A stretch of DNA of 64,000 bases from Nocardiopsis sinuspersici (GTDB taxonomy: Bacteria; Actinomycetota; Actinomycetes; Streptosporangiales; Streptosporangiaceae): positions 1-64,000 of the forward strand of contig VWVT01000022.1 in assembly GCA_008638415.1 (NCBI GenBank), written 5' to 3'. The position numbers and the translations under genes were made by a program. Positions within the stretch are counted from its first letter, which is position 1. Every line of letters begins with the position of its first letter. Below, one piece after another: positions 18,256 through 27,043 of the stretch. The notes below the pieces were generated by a model that ran no database searches, was not told the origin of the DNA, and saw nothing but the letters and a program-made list of their open reading frames with translations.

Positions 18256-18516
18256 GCGGGCTGCTGCTCGCTGGTCGAAGACCAGCTTGCCGGCGGCCCG
18301 CAGTTTTTTTGTCGGGGGACGACCCCCGTACCCCCGAATGTCGCGGGCTGCTGCTCGCTGGTCGAAGACCGGCTTGCCGGCGGCCCGCGGTTCTTTTGTC
18401 GGGGGACGACCCCCGTACCCCCGAGTATCGCGGGCTGCTGCTCGCTGGTCGAAGACCGGCTTGCCGGCGGCCCGCGGTTCTTTTGTCGGAGAACGATCCC
18501 GTCGGACGGGGGACGA
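18256..18516 (+). repeat. Three tandem 87-bp repeats carrying terminator hairpins
   Basis: Units begin at 18256, 18343 and 18430, an exact 87-bp period, and are nearly identical except that the third diverges after about 18488. Each starts with a large hairpin (GCGGGC ... GCCCGC) followed by a T-rich run (TTTTTTT in unit 1, TTCTTTT in units 2 and 3). Units 1 and 2 then carry a second G/C palindrome GGGGGACGACCCCC. Unit 1 begins 7 bp after tRNA-Leu, so it is the tRNA terminator, duplicated twice. The 29-residue peptide repeats readable on the minus strand are a by-product of the period (87 = 3 x 29). Confidence 0.9.
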
Positions 18517-18766
18517 TCTCCTGGGACCAGGATACCCGGTGGGGCCGCGGGGCGGCTTCCACCGGGTTCTCGCGTTCCAGGGACCGAAAGCGCTCCCGGG
18601 CACGCGACAGCGCCGCGGGGCGGCCTCCACGAGGCACCCCGCGGCACCGGCGGGGCCGGCGGCGCCCTCGTGGCGGACGCCCCCGGCCCCGGCCACGCGG
18701 ACCCTCGTCCCGGTCCGCTCGGCCGGTCAGCCGTTCGGTGTCATCCGGCCGGTGTCACCCGGTCGG

Positions 18767-19510
18767 TCAGTCGGCCCTCCTGGCACCGTCGAGGTCCCAC
18801 ACCCTCAGGTGCCCGCACATACCGCTGCGGAGCGGGCCCGAAGGGCTGTCGGCGGTGTAGACGGCGGACTCCGCGAGGTGTTTCCCGTCACCCTCGGCCA
18901 GCGCCTCCAGGTGCCGCACGGTGGTCCGCGCCTGGTGGACCGGCCCCTGGTCGACGTGGTGGCGCCAGCCGGCGGCCTTCTCGCCGACCAGCTCCGTCGC
19001 GGCCCCGTACAGCCCCTCCAGAGCCCCGGGACCCTCTTGCCTCACCCGTGCGCGCAGTTCCAGGTAGCCCTCCACGGCGAGGTCACGGCGCTTCCGGGCC
19101 GCCTGCTCGGCCGAGGTGACGGCCTGGGGCAGCACGGTGGCCCGGCGGTAGGCGTCCGGGTCGGCCAGGACCTCCTCGGGGTAGGTGAGCACGGCGTCAC
19201 CCGACTCCGGCAGGCCCGCGTTCTGCATGACGACCAGGATCTCCAGGTCCCCGCTGTCGTTGACCAGCCGGTGCACGGTCCCCGGCGTGAACCACAGCAG
19301 GCTGCCGGGGCGCAGCGGGGTCCGCTGGAACCCCGCTCCGCTGAGGGTCTCCAGGGAGCCCTCGCCCCGCAGCACCACGTACCCCTCCGCCGAGGCGGTG
19401 TGCAGGTGCGGCGAGCCGCCCGCGAGCCCGTCGGCCGCGGGCCAGTCGTAGACCCGCAGGTGGGATACGGCGGTGCCGCCGGGGAACCCGGGGACGCGTG
19501 GGCTCCTCAC
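18767..19510 (-). CDS. Cupin domain protein of the glycan operon
   Basis: The 247-aa protein starts at GTG 19510, sharing four bases with the preceding gene's stop (GTGA). Residues 10-110 form a cupin barrel with the metal-site motif PHLHTASAEGYVVLRGEG and the second motif PGSLLWFTPGTVHRLVN. The C-terminal half is helical and unrecognised. Cupins beside sugar oxidoreductases are often isomerases or sugar sensors, but no exact role can be given. It is last in the nine-gene operon. Confidence 0.85.
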   Translation of the reverse strand: MRSPRVPGFPGGTAVSHLRVYDWPAADGLAGGSPHLHTASAEGYVVLRGEGSLETLSGAGFQRTPLRPGSLLWFTPGTVHRLVNDSGDLEILVVMQNAGLPESGDAVLTYPEEVLADPDAYRRATVLPQAVTSAEQAARKRRDLAVEGYLELRARVRQEGPGALEGLYGAATELVGEKAAGWRHHVDQGPVHQARTTVRHLEALAEGDGKHLAESAVYTADSPSGPLRSGMCGHLRVWDLDGARRAD

Positions 19511-20529
19511 CCCGCCTCCCGGGACCGCGTGTTTCCTGCGGGGCCCGCGGCGGCGCTCTCGGCCGCCTCCTGCTCCAGTTCCCCCAGGCCCGTGTCGGCG
19601 AGGACCTTGGCGCCCTCCCCGCCCTGGTCGCCGTCGGCGACGACGACCGCGTACCGGTAGGCGAGGGTGGCCCCCGCGTCGACGGTCACCACCTCGTCGA
19701 AGAACGGCGCAGGGCACACGCAGGCGAAGATCCCGCTGCGCACGAACCACTTCACGGGGTGGCCGGGGTTGTCCGGGGCGTCCACGAACACCAGCGTGGA
19801 CGCCCTGTCCGTACCGTCGTGGCGGCCGACGAAGCCCAGCCAGGGCGAGCGCGTCCCCATGAGGTCGTCGTCGCCCTCCCGCTCGTCGGAGTGGACCCGT
19901 CCCCCGCTGAAGGAGCGGGGTCCGCGCCAGAACAGGCCTCCGTACCCGGCGTTGGGCCTCCCCTCCGTGGTGGGGCTGCCGAAGGGGACCGCCTCGCCGG
20001 TCAGGTTGGTGAACGAGGTCGTGAACACCAGCGTCCACGCCCCCCGGTCGGGGGCCGCGGTCACCCGCAGCCCCCGCCGCTCGGAGAACCAGGCCTCGCC
20101 CTGCTCGGTCACCCACTCCAGTCGTTCGCCGATCGAGACCCGTTCCGGTGAGGTCTCGATCCGGTCGAAGGAGCGGTGCTCCGTCGAGCCGTCGTTGGCG
20201 AGCTGCCGGTACCCCTGGTCCCGGAGGTAGGTGGGGCCGCCCCAGAAGTTGGCCGGTCCCACGTTGGGCAGGGACCAGGCGATCCCCTTGTGCCACACGT
20301 GGTCGTGCGGCCGGTACAGGCTGACGGCGTCCCCGCCCAGGGTGCGGATCGGGTGGAGGTAGGGGCGCGGCGCCTCCAGCTGGACGTCCCAGGGCCGGTA
20401 CACGTAGCGGAAGAGCTCGTCGCCGTCGTGGGTCAGGCGCAGTGAGCGCCCCTGCTCGTGGACCAGTCCCAGGCCGCTCGCGGCGGGTTCGCCGCCGTCG
20501 GCCGTGGTCGCCGTGGTGTTCGCGGACAT
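19507..20529 (-). CDS. PmoA-family protein (DUF6807)
   Basis: The 340-aa protein carries the family blocks YRPWDVQLEAPRPYLHPI, YRPHDHVWHKGIAWSLPNVG and NFWGGPTY, and near the C-terminus WFVRSGIFACVCPAPFFDE. Such proteins are annotated 'methane oxygenase PmoA' but are not related to methane monooxygenase. They occur with Gfo/Idh/MocA dehydrogenases in sugar loci. The His-rich N-terminal half resembles a carbohydrate-binding or epimerase-like beta sandwich. A role in processing an imported glycoside is inference from the operon. Confidence 0.85.
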   Translation of the reverse strand: MSANTTATTADGGEPAASGLGLVHEQGRSLRLTHDGDELFRYVYRPWDVQLEAPRPYLHPIRTLGGDAVSLYRPHDHVWHKGIAWSLPNVGPANFWGGPTYLRDQGYRQLANDGSTEHRSFDRIETSPERVSIGERLEWVTEQGEAWFSERRGLRVTAAPDRGAWTLVFTTSFTNLTGEAVPFGSPTTEGRPNAGYGGLFWRGPRSFSGGRVHSDEREGDDDLMGTRSPWLGFVGRHDGTDRASTLVFVDAPDNPGHPVKWFVRSGIFACVCPAPFFDEVVTVDAGATLAYRYAVVVADGDQGGEGAKVLADTGLGELEQEAAESAAAGPAGNTRSREAG

Positions 20530-20573
20530 TCCTTACCCTTCTGTCGCCGTGTGGGAGGGGAGGGCGCCGGCCG

Positions 20574-22529
20574 TCACTCCTCGATGAAGTACTGCTCGGG
20601 GTTGGTCGGCCCGGGGTCGTTGTAGTTGCCGGAGGAGTACATCGAGTCGGGAACGTTGTGGAAGTGGTTCGCGACGATCCCGTAGCCGGGAGGGCTCAGG
20701 CTGATGCCCATGGCGTAGAACTGCTCCTGGGTGACCGACAGGAACTCGCGCATCAGCTCGTTGCGGGCCTCGGTGTCGGGCTCGGCCTGGACGGCGTCGT
20801 ACATCTCCAGGTGTTCCCTCACCTCGTCCGGCGGCTCCTGGGCGCGCGAGTCCTTGCCGTCGGAGACGTACCACTGGGCCCACGGGATGCCGAAGTTGGA
20901 CTCACCGCTCTGGGTGGGCGCGTACCAGCGCGGGTCGTACATCGCGTCCATCATGCCGTTGTCGCCCGACCACACGTTGGCGTCGTGCTCGTTGTTCTCC
21001 CGGCGGCTCTGCCACAGCGAGCGGTCCTCGGTGTTTAGCTCCACGTCGATGTCGAGCTCCTCCCAGAAGCCCACGACCATCTCCATCGAGTCCACGATGT
21101 CCGGTCGGAAGCCCGTGGGCACCGACAGGGTGAAGCGCACGGTCTCGCCGCGCGGGCTCGTCCGGAAGCCGTCGGAGTCGCGCTCGTCGTATCCGGCGTC
21201 GTCGAGGACCTCGTTGGCCAGGTCGACGTCGTACTCGGTGTACTGCTTGGCCAGCTCCTCGTTGTAGAAGAGGCTGTTCTCACGGGGCGCGCCCTGCCAG
21301 GGCTCGCCCTGGCCCCGGTATACGACGTCGATGATGTCCTGCCGGTTGATGGCGTGGGACAGCGCGACCCGGAAGTCGCGGTCGTTGAAGGTCTGCCGCA
21401 GCTCCTCGTCCTCGTGGGTGAGGTTGAGGGAGACCATCGCCGTGTTCATCTCGGCGGGCTGGAGCTCGAAGAACTCGTAGCCGCCCGACTCGCGCGCCTC
21501 GGCCAGGGTGGGCCGGTTCTCCAGGGTGTTGAAGTGCCGCGAGTGCATGTCGAACTCGCCGTTGAGGGCCCTGACCATCATGACCTCCTCGTCGGGGAGG
21601 ATGTCGAAGACGACCCGGTCGATGTAGGGCAGCTGGTTGCCCTCGGTGTCGACCTTCCAGTAGTAGGGGTTGCGCTCCAGCACCATGCGCCCGGAGTCGG
21701 CCAGCGGCTCCACGACCTGCCACGGGTACATGGTGGGGATGTCGGGGTTCTGCCAGTAGCGGGCGCTGTCGATCACCCCCGCCTTGTCCTCGAACATCTC
21801 GACCCAGTCGGTGTAGCCCTCCTCCTCGGCCAGCTCGTCGGCGTCGGGGTTGTAGTCGATGTGGAACTGCTCCAGGTAGTGCTTGGGCTTCGTCACCACC
21901 TGGTACTGGAGGAGGTCGGACCCGGCCCACAGGGCGTCGGGCTCGCTGAAGGTGATGGTGAAGGTCTGCTCGTCGATCTTCTCGGCCGTGCCGGGGTTGG
22001 ACGCCGCGACCGGGGTGAGCTCCTCGTTGTTGAAGATGTCGTTGAAGGCGAACACGACGTCGTCGGAGGTGAACGGCTCGCCGTCGGACCAGCGCAGGCC
22101 CTTGCGCAGGGTGAAGGTCAGCTCGGTGGCGTCCTCGTTGTACTCCCAGGACTCGGCGAGGTTGGGGATCGCCTCCTCCCACTCCGGGTCCCAGCGGGTC
22201 AGGTTCTCGTAGCCCACGGTCCGGCCGAGCCAGGGCCAGTCGCCCACGCCGAGGATGGCGGTGTTCCACTCGCCGCCGTACACGCCGACGCGCTCGTGGG
22301 GCTCCACCACCAGCGGCTCGCCGGGCAGCCGCTCCTCCAGCGGCGGCAGGTCGCCCGACTCCACGAGCTCGGCGAGCATCGGCGCCTCGCCGGTGCCGCC
22401 CACCGCTCCCTCGCCCTCGACGTCGGGGTCGAAGGAGAAGAAGGAGCACCCGGCGGTCATCACGACCGCCGCCGCACCCGCGGTGGCGCCCGTCCACCGC
22501 CTCGTACCGCCTGCCGTCCGTCGTCTCAT
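20574..22529 (-). CDS. ABC transporter substrate-binding lipoprotein (family 5)
   Basis: The 651-aa protein has a lipoprotein signal (Arg-rich N-terminus, lipobox MTAGC with lipidated Cys28). A full SBP_bac_5 domain follows, with WDPEWEEAIPNLAESWEYNE and LTFTLRKGLRWSDGEPFTSD. Length and layout match large oligopeptide/oligosaccharide-binding proteins. It captures the solute outside the membrane for the permeases upstream in the operon. It starts at ATG 22529, overlapping the ATPase stop codon by four bases. The substrate is probably a beta-linked oligosaccharide, given the GH3 gene. Confidence 0.93.
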   Translation of the reverse strand: MRRRTAGGTRRWTGATAGAAAVVMTAGCSFFSFDPDVEGEGAVGGTGEAPMLAELVESGDLPPLEERLPGEPLVVEPHERVGVYGGEWNTAILGVGDWPWLGRTVGYENLTRWDPEWEEAIPNLAESWEYNEDATELTFTLRKGLRWSDGEPFTSDDVVFAFNDIFNNEELTPVAASNPGTAEKIDEQTFTITFSEPDALWAGSDLLQYQVVTKPKHYLEQFHIDYNPDADELAEEEGYTDWVEMFEDKAGVIDSARYWQNPDIPTMYPWQVVEPLADSGRMVLERNPYYWKVDTEGNQLPYIDRVVFDILPDEEVMMVRALNGEFDMHSRHFNTLENRPTLAEARESGGYEFFELQPAEMNTAMVSLNLTHEDEELRQTFNDRDFRVALSHAINRQDIIDVVYRGQGEPWQGAPRENSLFYNEELAKQYTEYDVDLANEVLDDAGYDERDSDGFRTSPRGETVRFTLSVPTGFRPDIVDSMEMVVGFWEELDIDVELNTEDRSLWQSRRENNEHDANVWSGDNGMMDAMYDPRWYAPTQSGESNFGIPWAQWYVSDGKDSRAQEPPDEVREHLEMYDAVQAEPDTEARNELMREFLSVTQEQFYAMGISLSPPGYGIVANHFHNVPDSMYSSGNYNDPGPTNPEQYFIEE

Positions 22530-23698
22530 GGGTTCTTCTCCTGTTTCGTGGGGGGTTCCCGCGTCGCGCGGGCCGGGGGGTTGGTGTTCGTGGCGCCGGG
22601 ACCGGTGATCCCGAGCAGGTCGAGCTCCTCGGCGTGGTGGCAGGCGACCGTGCGGCCCGGAGCGGTCTCGCGCGTCGCGGGCTCCTCGGTGGCGCACAGG
22701 TCGGTGGCGTACCGGCACCGGGGGTGGAAGGGGCAGCCGGGCGGCGGCTGTGAGGGGTCGGGCACCTCGCCGACGAGCCGCACGCGCTCGCGGCTGCCGC
22801 GCAGTCGCGGGTCGGGGATGGGCACCGCGGAGATCAGCGACTCGGTGTAGGGGTGCAGCGGCCTGTCGAACAGGTCGTCGGTGGGGGCGACCTCCACGAT
22901 CCGTCCCAGGTACATGACCGCGACCCGGTCGCACACGTGCTCGACCACCGACAGGTCGTGCGAGACGAACAGGTAGGTCAGGCCCAGCTCGTCCTGGAGG
23001 TCCTGGAGGAGGTTGAGGATCTGCGAGCGCACGGAGGTGTCCAGGGCGCTGACCGCCTCGTCGGCCACGACCAGGCGCGGGCCGGGGACCAGGGCTCGGG
23101 CGATGGCCGCGCGCTGGCGCTGGCCGCCGGAGAACGCGTGCGGATAGCGGCGCATGTGGTCGGGGTGCATCCCGACCCGTTCCATGACCTCGCGGACGCG
23201 CGCCTCCAGCTCCTCTCCCCGCAGCCCCAGCAGCATGCGCAGGGGCTCCCCGACGATGTCGCGCAGGGTCATCCGGGGGTTGAGGGAGGAGTGCGGGTCC
23301 TGGAAGACCATCCGCACCTCCCGCTGGTAGGCGGCGCTGTCGCCGCCCGACAGGTTCAGGGCCTCCAGGACGCGGCCGTCGGACGCGCGGTAGCGGATGC
23401 TCCCGGAGGCCTCCGGGCGGGCCCGCATGATGCTCGATCCCAGGGTGGTCTTGCCGCACCCGGACTCCCCGACCAGGCCGAGGGTCTCGCCCTCGTACAC
23501 GTCCAGGTCCACCCCGGCGACGGCCCGCACGTGGCGGGGGCCGCGCCGGGAGCGCCCTCGCACGGGGTAGTTCACCTCCAGGCCGCGGACGCTCAGGACG
23601 GGTTCGGTGCGCGCTCCGGCCGGGGTCTCGGGCGCGGGGGCGCCCGACGGTCCGGTCGGGGCCGGGGCCTGCGGGCCGGCCGGTGTCTCAGTCGGCAT
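22526..23698 (-). CDS. Oligopeptide/oligosaccharide ABC transporter ATPase (DppF/OppF-like)
   Basis: The 390-aa ATPase has Walker A GESGCGKTT, the Q-loop FQDPHSSLNPRMT, signature FSGGQRQR, Walker B LVVADEAVSALD and the H-loop in FVSHDLSVVEHV. The C-terminal oligopeptide-transporter extension carries the CPFHPRCRYATDLC cysteine cluster. The first 30 residues are Pro/Ala-rich and poorly conserved. It pairs with the DppD-like ATPase, whose gene it overlaps by 11 bp. Confidence 0.94.
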   Translation of the reverse strand: MPTETPAGPQAPAPTGPSGAPAPETPAGARTEPVLSVRGLEVNYPVRGRSRRGPRHVRAVAGVDLDVYEGETLGLVGESGCGKTTLGSSIMRARPEASGSIRYRASDGRVLEALNLSGGDSAAYQREVRMVFQDPHSSLNPRMTLRDIVGEPLRMLLGLRGEELEARVREVMERVGMHPDHMRRYPHAFSGGQRQRAAIARALVPGPRLVVADEAVSALDTSVRSQILNLLQDLQDELGLTYLFVSHDLSVVEHVCDRVAVMYLGRIVEVAPTDDLFDRPLHPYTESLISAVPIPDPRLRGSRERVRLVGEVPDPSQPPPGCPFHPRCRYATDLCATEEPATRETAPGRTVACHHAEELDLLGITGPGATNTNPPARATREPPTKQEKNP

Positions 23699-24779
23699 CG
23701 ACGGTCTCCTTGCCGGTCGGGACGGCGTCTCCTCCGTCGGGGGCGCCCCCGGGCGCGGATCCCTCGTCCAGGAGGCAGCGCACCCGGCGGCCGGGCCCCG
23801 GGGCGGTGACCGGGGGGACGGTGGTGTCGCACAGCCCCTCCACGGCCTCGGGGCAGCGGGTGCGGAACACGCAGCCGGTGGGCTGGTTGCCCGGGTCGGG
23901 GATGGTGCCCCTGATGGTGGGCAGACGGCGGGCGCGGGACGCGCCGATCCGGGGTACGGCCTCCAGCAGGGCGCGGGTGTAGGGGTGCCGGGGGTCGTGG
24001 AAGATCTCGTCCACCGGGCCCTGCTCGACCACCGTGCCCAGGTACATGACGGCGACCTCGTCGGCGATCTCGGCGACCACGCCCATGTCGTGGGTGATGA
24101 ACAGCAGTCCCATGCCGGTGTCGCGGCGCAGGCCGGCGAACAGGTCGAGGATCTGGGCCTGGGTGGTCACGTCCAGGGCGGTGGTGGGCTCGTCGGCGAT
24201 GAGCACGCGCGGGCCGCACGCCAGCGCCATCGCGATCATGACCCGCTGGCACATCCCGCCGGAGAGCTGGAAGGGGTAGGAGTCCACGACGCGTTCGGCG
24301 CCGGGGACCCGCACGCGTTCGAGGAGTTCGACGGCGCGCGTACGGGCCTCCTTGCGGGACAGGCCGTGGTGCAGGCGCAGGGGCTCGCCGATCTGGTCGC
24401 CGACGGTGTGCACCAGGGACAGCGAGGCCATGGGCTCCTGGAAGACCATGGCGACCTCGCGGCCGCGTACCGAGCGGATCTCCTTCCCCGTGGGGTGGAG
24501 CGCGGCCAGGTCCACGGGTTCGCCGCCGCCCCCGGCCGGGTGCAGGAGGACCCTGCCGTCCACCACCCGGCCGGGCCGTTCCACCAGTTGCAGCACGGAA
24601 CGGGCCATGGCGCTCTTGCCGCAGCCGCTCTCGCCGACCACGCACAGCGTGCTGCCCCGGCGGACCGCGAGGTCCACCCCGTCCACGGCGCGCACCACGG
24701 TGTCGTCGGTGGTGAAGTACGTTCGCAGGCCCTGGACGTCCAGGACGACGTCCTGGCGTTCACGTGTCTCGGCCGTCAT
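23688..24779 (-). CDS. Oligopeptide/oligosaccharide ABC transporter ATPase (DppD/OppD-like)
   Basis: The 363-aa ATPase has Walker A GESGCGKSA, Q-loop FQEPMASLSLVHTVG, signature QLSGGMCQRVMIAMAL (LSGGM is normal in DppD), Walker B VLIADEPTTALD, H-loop FITHDMGVVAEI and a C-terminal CVFRTRCPEAVEGLC cluster. It works as a heterodimer with the next ATPase to drive import. Confidence 0.94.
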   Translation of the reverse strand: MTAETRERQDVVLDVQGLRTYFTTDDTVVRAVDGVDLAVRRGSTLCVVGESGCGKSAMARSVLQLVERPGRVVDGRVLLHPAGGGGEPVDLAALHPTGKEIRSVRGREVAMVFQEPMASLSLVHTVGDQIGEPLRLHHGLSRKEARTRAVELLERVRVPGAERVVDSYPFQLSGGMCQRVMIAMALACGPRVLIADEPTTALDVTTQAQILDLFAGLRRDTGMGLLFITHDMGVVAEIADEVAVMYLGTVVEQGPVDEIFHDPRHPYTRALLEAVPRIGASRARRLPTIRGTIPDPGNQPTGCVFRTRCPEAVEGLCDTTVPPVTAPGPGRRVRCLLDEGSAPGGAPDGGDAVPTGKETVDAD

Positions 24780-24792
24780 GGTGGCCTCCTCC

Positions 24793-25974
24793 CTACCTGT
24801 AGGGGTCGGCGGCGTCGCGGACGCCGTCGCCGACGAAGTTGAGCACCAGCACCGCCACGGTCACCGCGGCCCCGGGCAGCAGGAGCCAGGGGGCGCCCGC
24901 GATCGAGTGGATGTTCTGCGCCTCCTGTAGGAGCACGCCCCAGCTCACGACCGGCGGCTGGAGTCCCAGTCCCAGGAAGGACAGCGAGGTCTCGGCCAGG
25001 ATCATGAACGGCACGGCCAGGGTCAGCGAGGCGATGATGTGGCTGGTGAAGGACGGCAGCATGTGGCGGCCGATGATCCGGCCGGTGCCGCAGCCGTCCA
25101 GGCGTGCGGCCGTCACGAAGTCCTCCTGTCTCAGCGACAGGAACCGGCCGCGCACCACGCGCGCCAGGTCGGTCCAGCCGATGAGTGAGAGGAGCACGGT
25201 GATGGCGACGTAGGTCTGCACCGATCCCCAGTCGCGGGGCACGGCGGCGGACAGGCCCATCCACAGCGGGATGGTGGGGATGGACATCAGGAACTCGATG
25301 ACGCGCTGGATGCCGTTGTCGACGCGCCCGCCGAGGTAGCCGGAGAGCCCGCCGAGCACGAGGCCGAGGACGAAGGACAGCGCCACCCCGGCCAGGCCGA
25401 TGGACATCGACACCCGTGTGCCGTAGACGATCCGGGAGGCCATGTCGCGGCCGTTGCGGTCGGCGCCCAGCAGGTACACGTCCTGCCCGGGGTCGGCGGC
25501 GCCGATCAGGTGGACGTCCGAGGGGACCAGGTTCCACATCTCGTAGGGCTCGCCGCGTACGAACAGTCCGACGGGGATCTTCTCGGACTCGTCGACCGTG
25601 TAGGTGTTGGCGAGCGTCTCCGGGTCGCGTTCCACCTGGTAGTCGTACACGTACATGCCCAGGTCGAAGCCGTCGTCGGTGTCCACGAAGTGGAGCCGCT
25701 GCGGCGGGGCGTAGGTGCGTTCGGCGTTGTAGGCCTCGGGTGTGCTGGGCGCGATGAACTCGGAGAACACCGACACCAGGAGGAGTGCGCACAGCACGAG
25801 CGCACCGGTGACGGCCAGCTTGCTGCGGCGGAAGCGCCGCCAGATGAGCACTCGCTGGGGTACGTCCCCCGGCAGGGGGCCGCCGGCCCAGGGCTCCTCC
25901 TCCGGGGACGCGGGGCCTCCCGCGGGGTGGCGGGGTGTCTCCGGTGACGGGGACCGGTCGGGCAGGGTCGCCAT
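24793..25974 (-). CDS. ABC transporter permease (DppC/OppC-like)
   Basis: The 393-aa permease begins with a Pro-rich cytosolic segment (residues 1-45). Six membrane helices follow, with an unusually long extracytoplasmic loop between helices 1 and 2 (about residues 75-180). The EAA coupling loop is VTAARLDGCGTGRIIGRHML. Together with the DppB-like permease it forms the channel. The gene ends 13 bp before the first ATPase. Confidence 0.93.
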   Translation of the reverse strand: MATLPDRSPSPETPRHPAGGPASPEEEPWAGGPLPGDVPQRVLIWRRFRRSKLAVTGALVLCALLLVSVFSEFIAPSTPEAYNAERTYAPPQRLHFVDTDDGFDLGMYVYDYQVERDPETLANTYTVDESEKIPVGLFVRGEPYEMWNLVPSDVHLIGAADPGQDVYLLGADRNGRDMASRIVYGTRVSMSIGLAGVALSFVLGLVLGGLSGYLGGRVDNGIQRVIEFLMSIPTIPLWMGLSAAVPRDWGSVQTYVAITVLLSLIGWTDLARVVRGRFLSLRQEDFVTAARLDGCGTGRIIGRHMLPSFTSHIIASLTLAVPFMILAETSLSFLGLGLQPPVVSWGVLLQEAQNIHSIAGAPWLLLPGAAVTVAVLVLNFVGDGVRDAADPYR

Positions 25975-25977
25975 GGG

Positions 25978-26979
25978 TCACGCCCTCTCGACGTGGTGGT
26001 GGCGGATACGGGGGTCCCACCAGGCCAGGAGCAGGTCGGACAGCAGGGTGCCGACGACCGTCAGCACGCCGAGGATGAGGATGAAGCTCCCCGCCAGGTA
26101 CATGTCCTGGTTGCGCAGGGACTCGACCAGCAGCGGGCCGGTCGTCTCCAGGCTCAGCACGATGGAGACCATCACCTCGCCGCCCACGAGCGTGGGCAGG
26201 ATCCAGCCGATGGTGCTGATGAAGGGGCTGAGCGACATGCGCACGGGGTACTTGAGGATGACCCGCCACTCGGGCAGGCCCTTGGCGCGGGCCGTGGTGA
26301 CGTAGGGCTTGCGCAGCTCGTCCAGGAGGTTGGCGCGCAGCACCCGGATGAGCGCCGCGGTGCCCGCGGTGCCGATGATCAGCACCGGGATCCACAGGTT
26401 GGACATCACGTCCAGGACCTTGCCCATGTTCCAGGCGGCGTCGGCGTACTCGCGTGAGACGAAGCCGCCCACGCTCTCGCCGAAGTAGCGGTAGGACACC
26501 CAGGCGAAGATCAGCGCGAGCATGAAGTTCGGGGTGGCCAGGCCGACGAAGCCGACGAACGTCACCGCGTAGTCGCCCAGCGAGTACTGGCGGACCGCCG
26601 AGTACACCCCGACGGGGAAGGCGATCGCCCAGCTCAGCAGCAGCGTGACCAGGGCCAGGGCCAGGGTGAGACCGATCCGGTCCCACATCAGGTCGGACAC
26701 CTCGCGGTTGTACTGGAAGGACTGGCCGAAGTCGCCGTCCAGGACGATTCCGGATACCCAGTTCCAGTACTGGACGAGGAAGGGGTCGTTGAGCCCGTAC
26801 CTCTCCTCCAGCGCGCGGATCTGGGCGTTGTCCACCCCGTGGCCCTGCGCGGAGAGCTCGGCGATGTAGGCGGTCAGGTAGTCGCCCGGGGGTAACTGGA
26901 TGACCAGGAACGCGACCAGCGAGATCGCGAACAGGGTCGGGACCATGTACAGCAGGCGGCGGATCACGTAATAGCGCAC
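25978..26979 (-). CDS. ABC transporter permease (DppB/OppB-like)
   Basis: The 333-aa permease starts at GTG 26979 (MRYYVIRRLLYMVPTLFAIS), chosen because the family begins at this point and GAGGGGG lies upstream; an in-frame start 63 bp earlier is less likely. There are six helices, with the DppB-type loop YGLNDPFLVQYWNWVSG and the EAA loop VTTARAKGLPEWRVILKYPV. It ends four bases before the second permease. Confidence 0.93.
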   Translation of the reverse strand: MRYYVIRRLLYMVPTLFAISLVAFLVIQLPPGDYLTAYIAELSAQGHGVDNAQIRALEERYGLNDPFLVQYWNWVSGIVLDGDFGQSFQYNREVSDLMWDRIGLTLALALVTLLLSWAIAFPVGVYSAVRQYSLGDYAVTFVGFVGLATPNFMLALIFAWVSYRYFGESVGGFVSREYADAAWNMGKVLDVMSNLWIPVLIIGTAGTAALIRVLRANLLDELRKPYVTTARAKGLPEWRVILKYPVRMSLSPFISTIGWILPTLVGGEVMVSIVLSLETTGPLLVESLRNQDMYLAGSFILILGVLTVVGTLLSDLLLAWWDPRIRHHHVERA

Positions 26980-27043
26980 GGCGTCCCCCTCGGGGCGGGT
27001 GCCGGGCGGCGGCCCGACGGGTGACGACGCGCCCGCGGGCACG

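Noticed and set aside
18250..18270. Integration (att) site at tRNA-Leu
   Set aside because: No integrase, no distant duplicate of the tRNA 3' end and no island-like composition change in the window.
18256..18516. CRISPR-like array
   Set aside because: Units are 87 bp, directly adjacent, almost identical throughout and contain terminator hairpins. There are no variable spacers and no cas genes.
18161..18637. Reading frames on the minus strand with 29-residue peptide repeats
   Set aside because: All three minus frames stay open because the DNA repeats with an 87-bp period. They overlap tRNA-Leu and its terminators, and no ribosome site is present.
20574..23459. 961-residue fusion upstream of the binding lipoprotein
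   Set aside because: The first part is the ATPase gene read in another frame. The true start is ATG 22529 with a lipoprotein signal.
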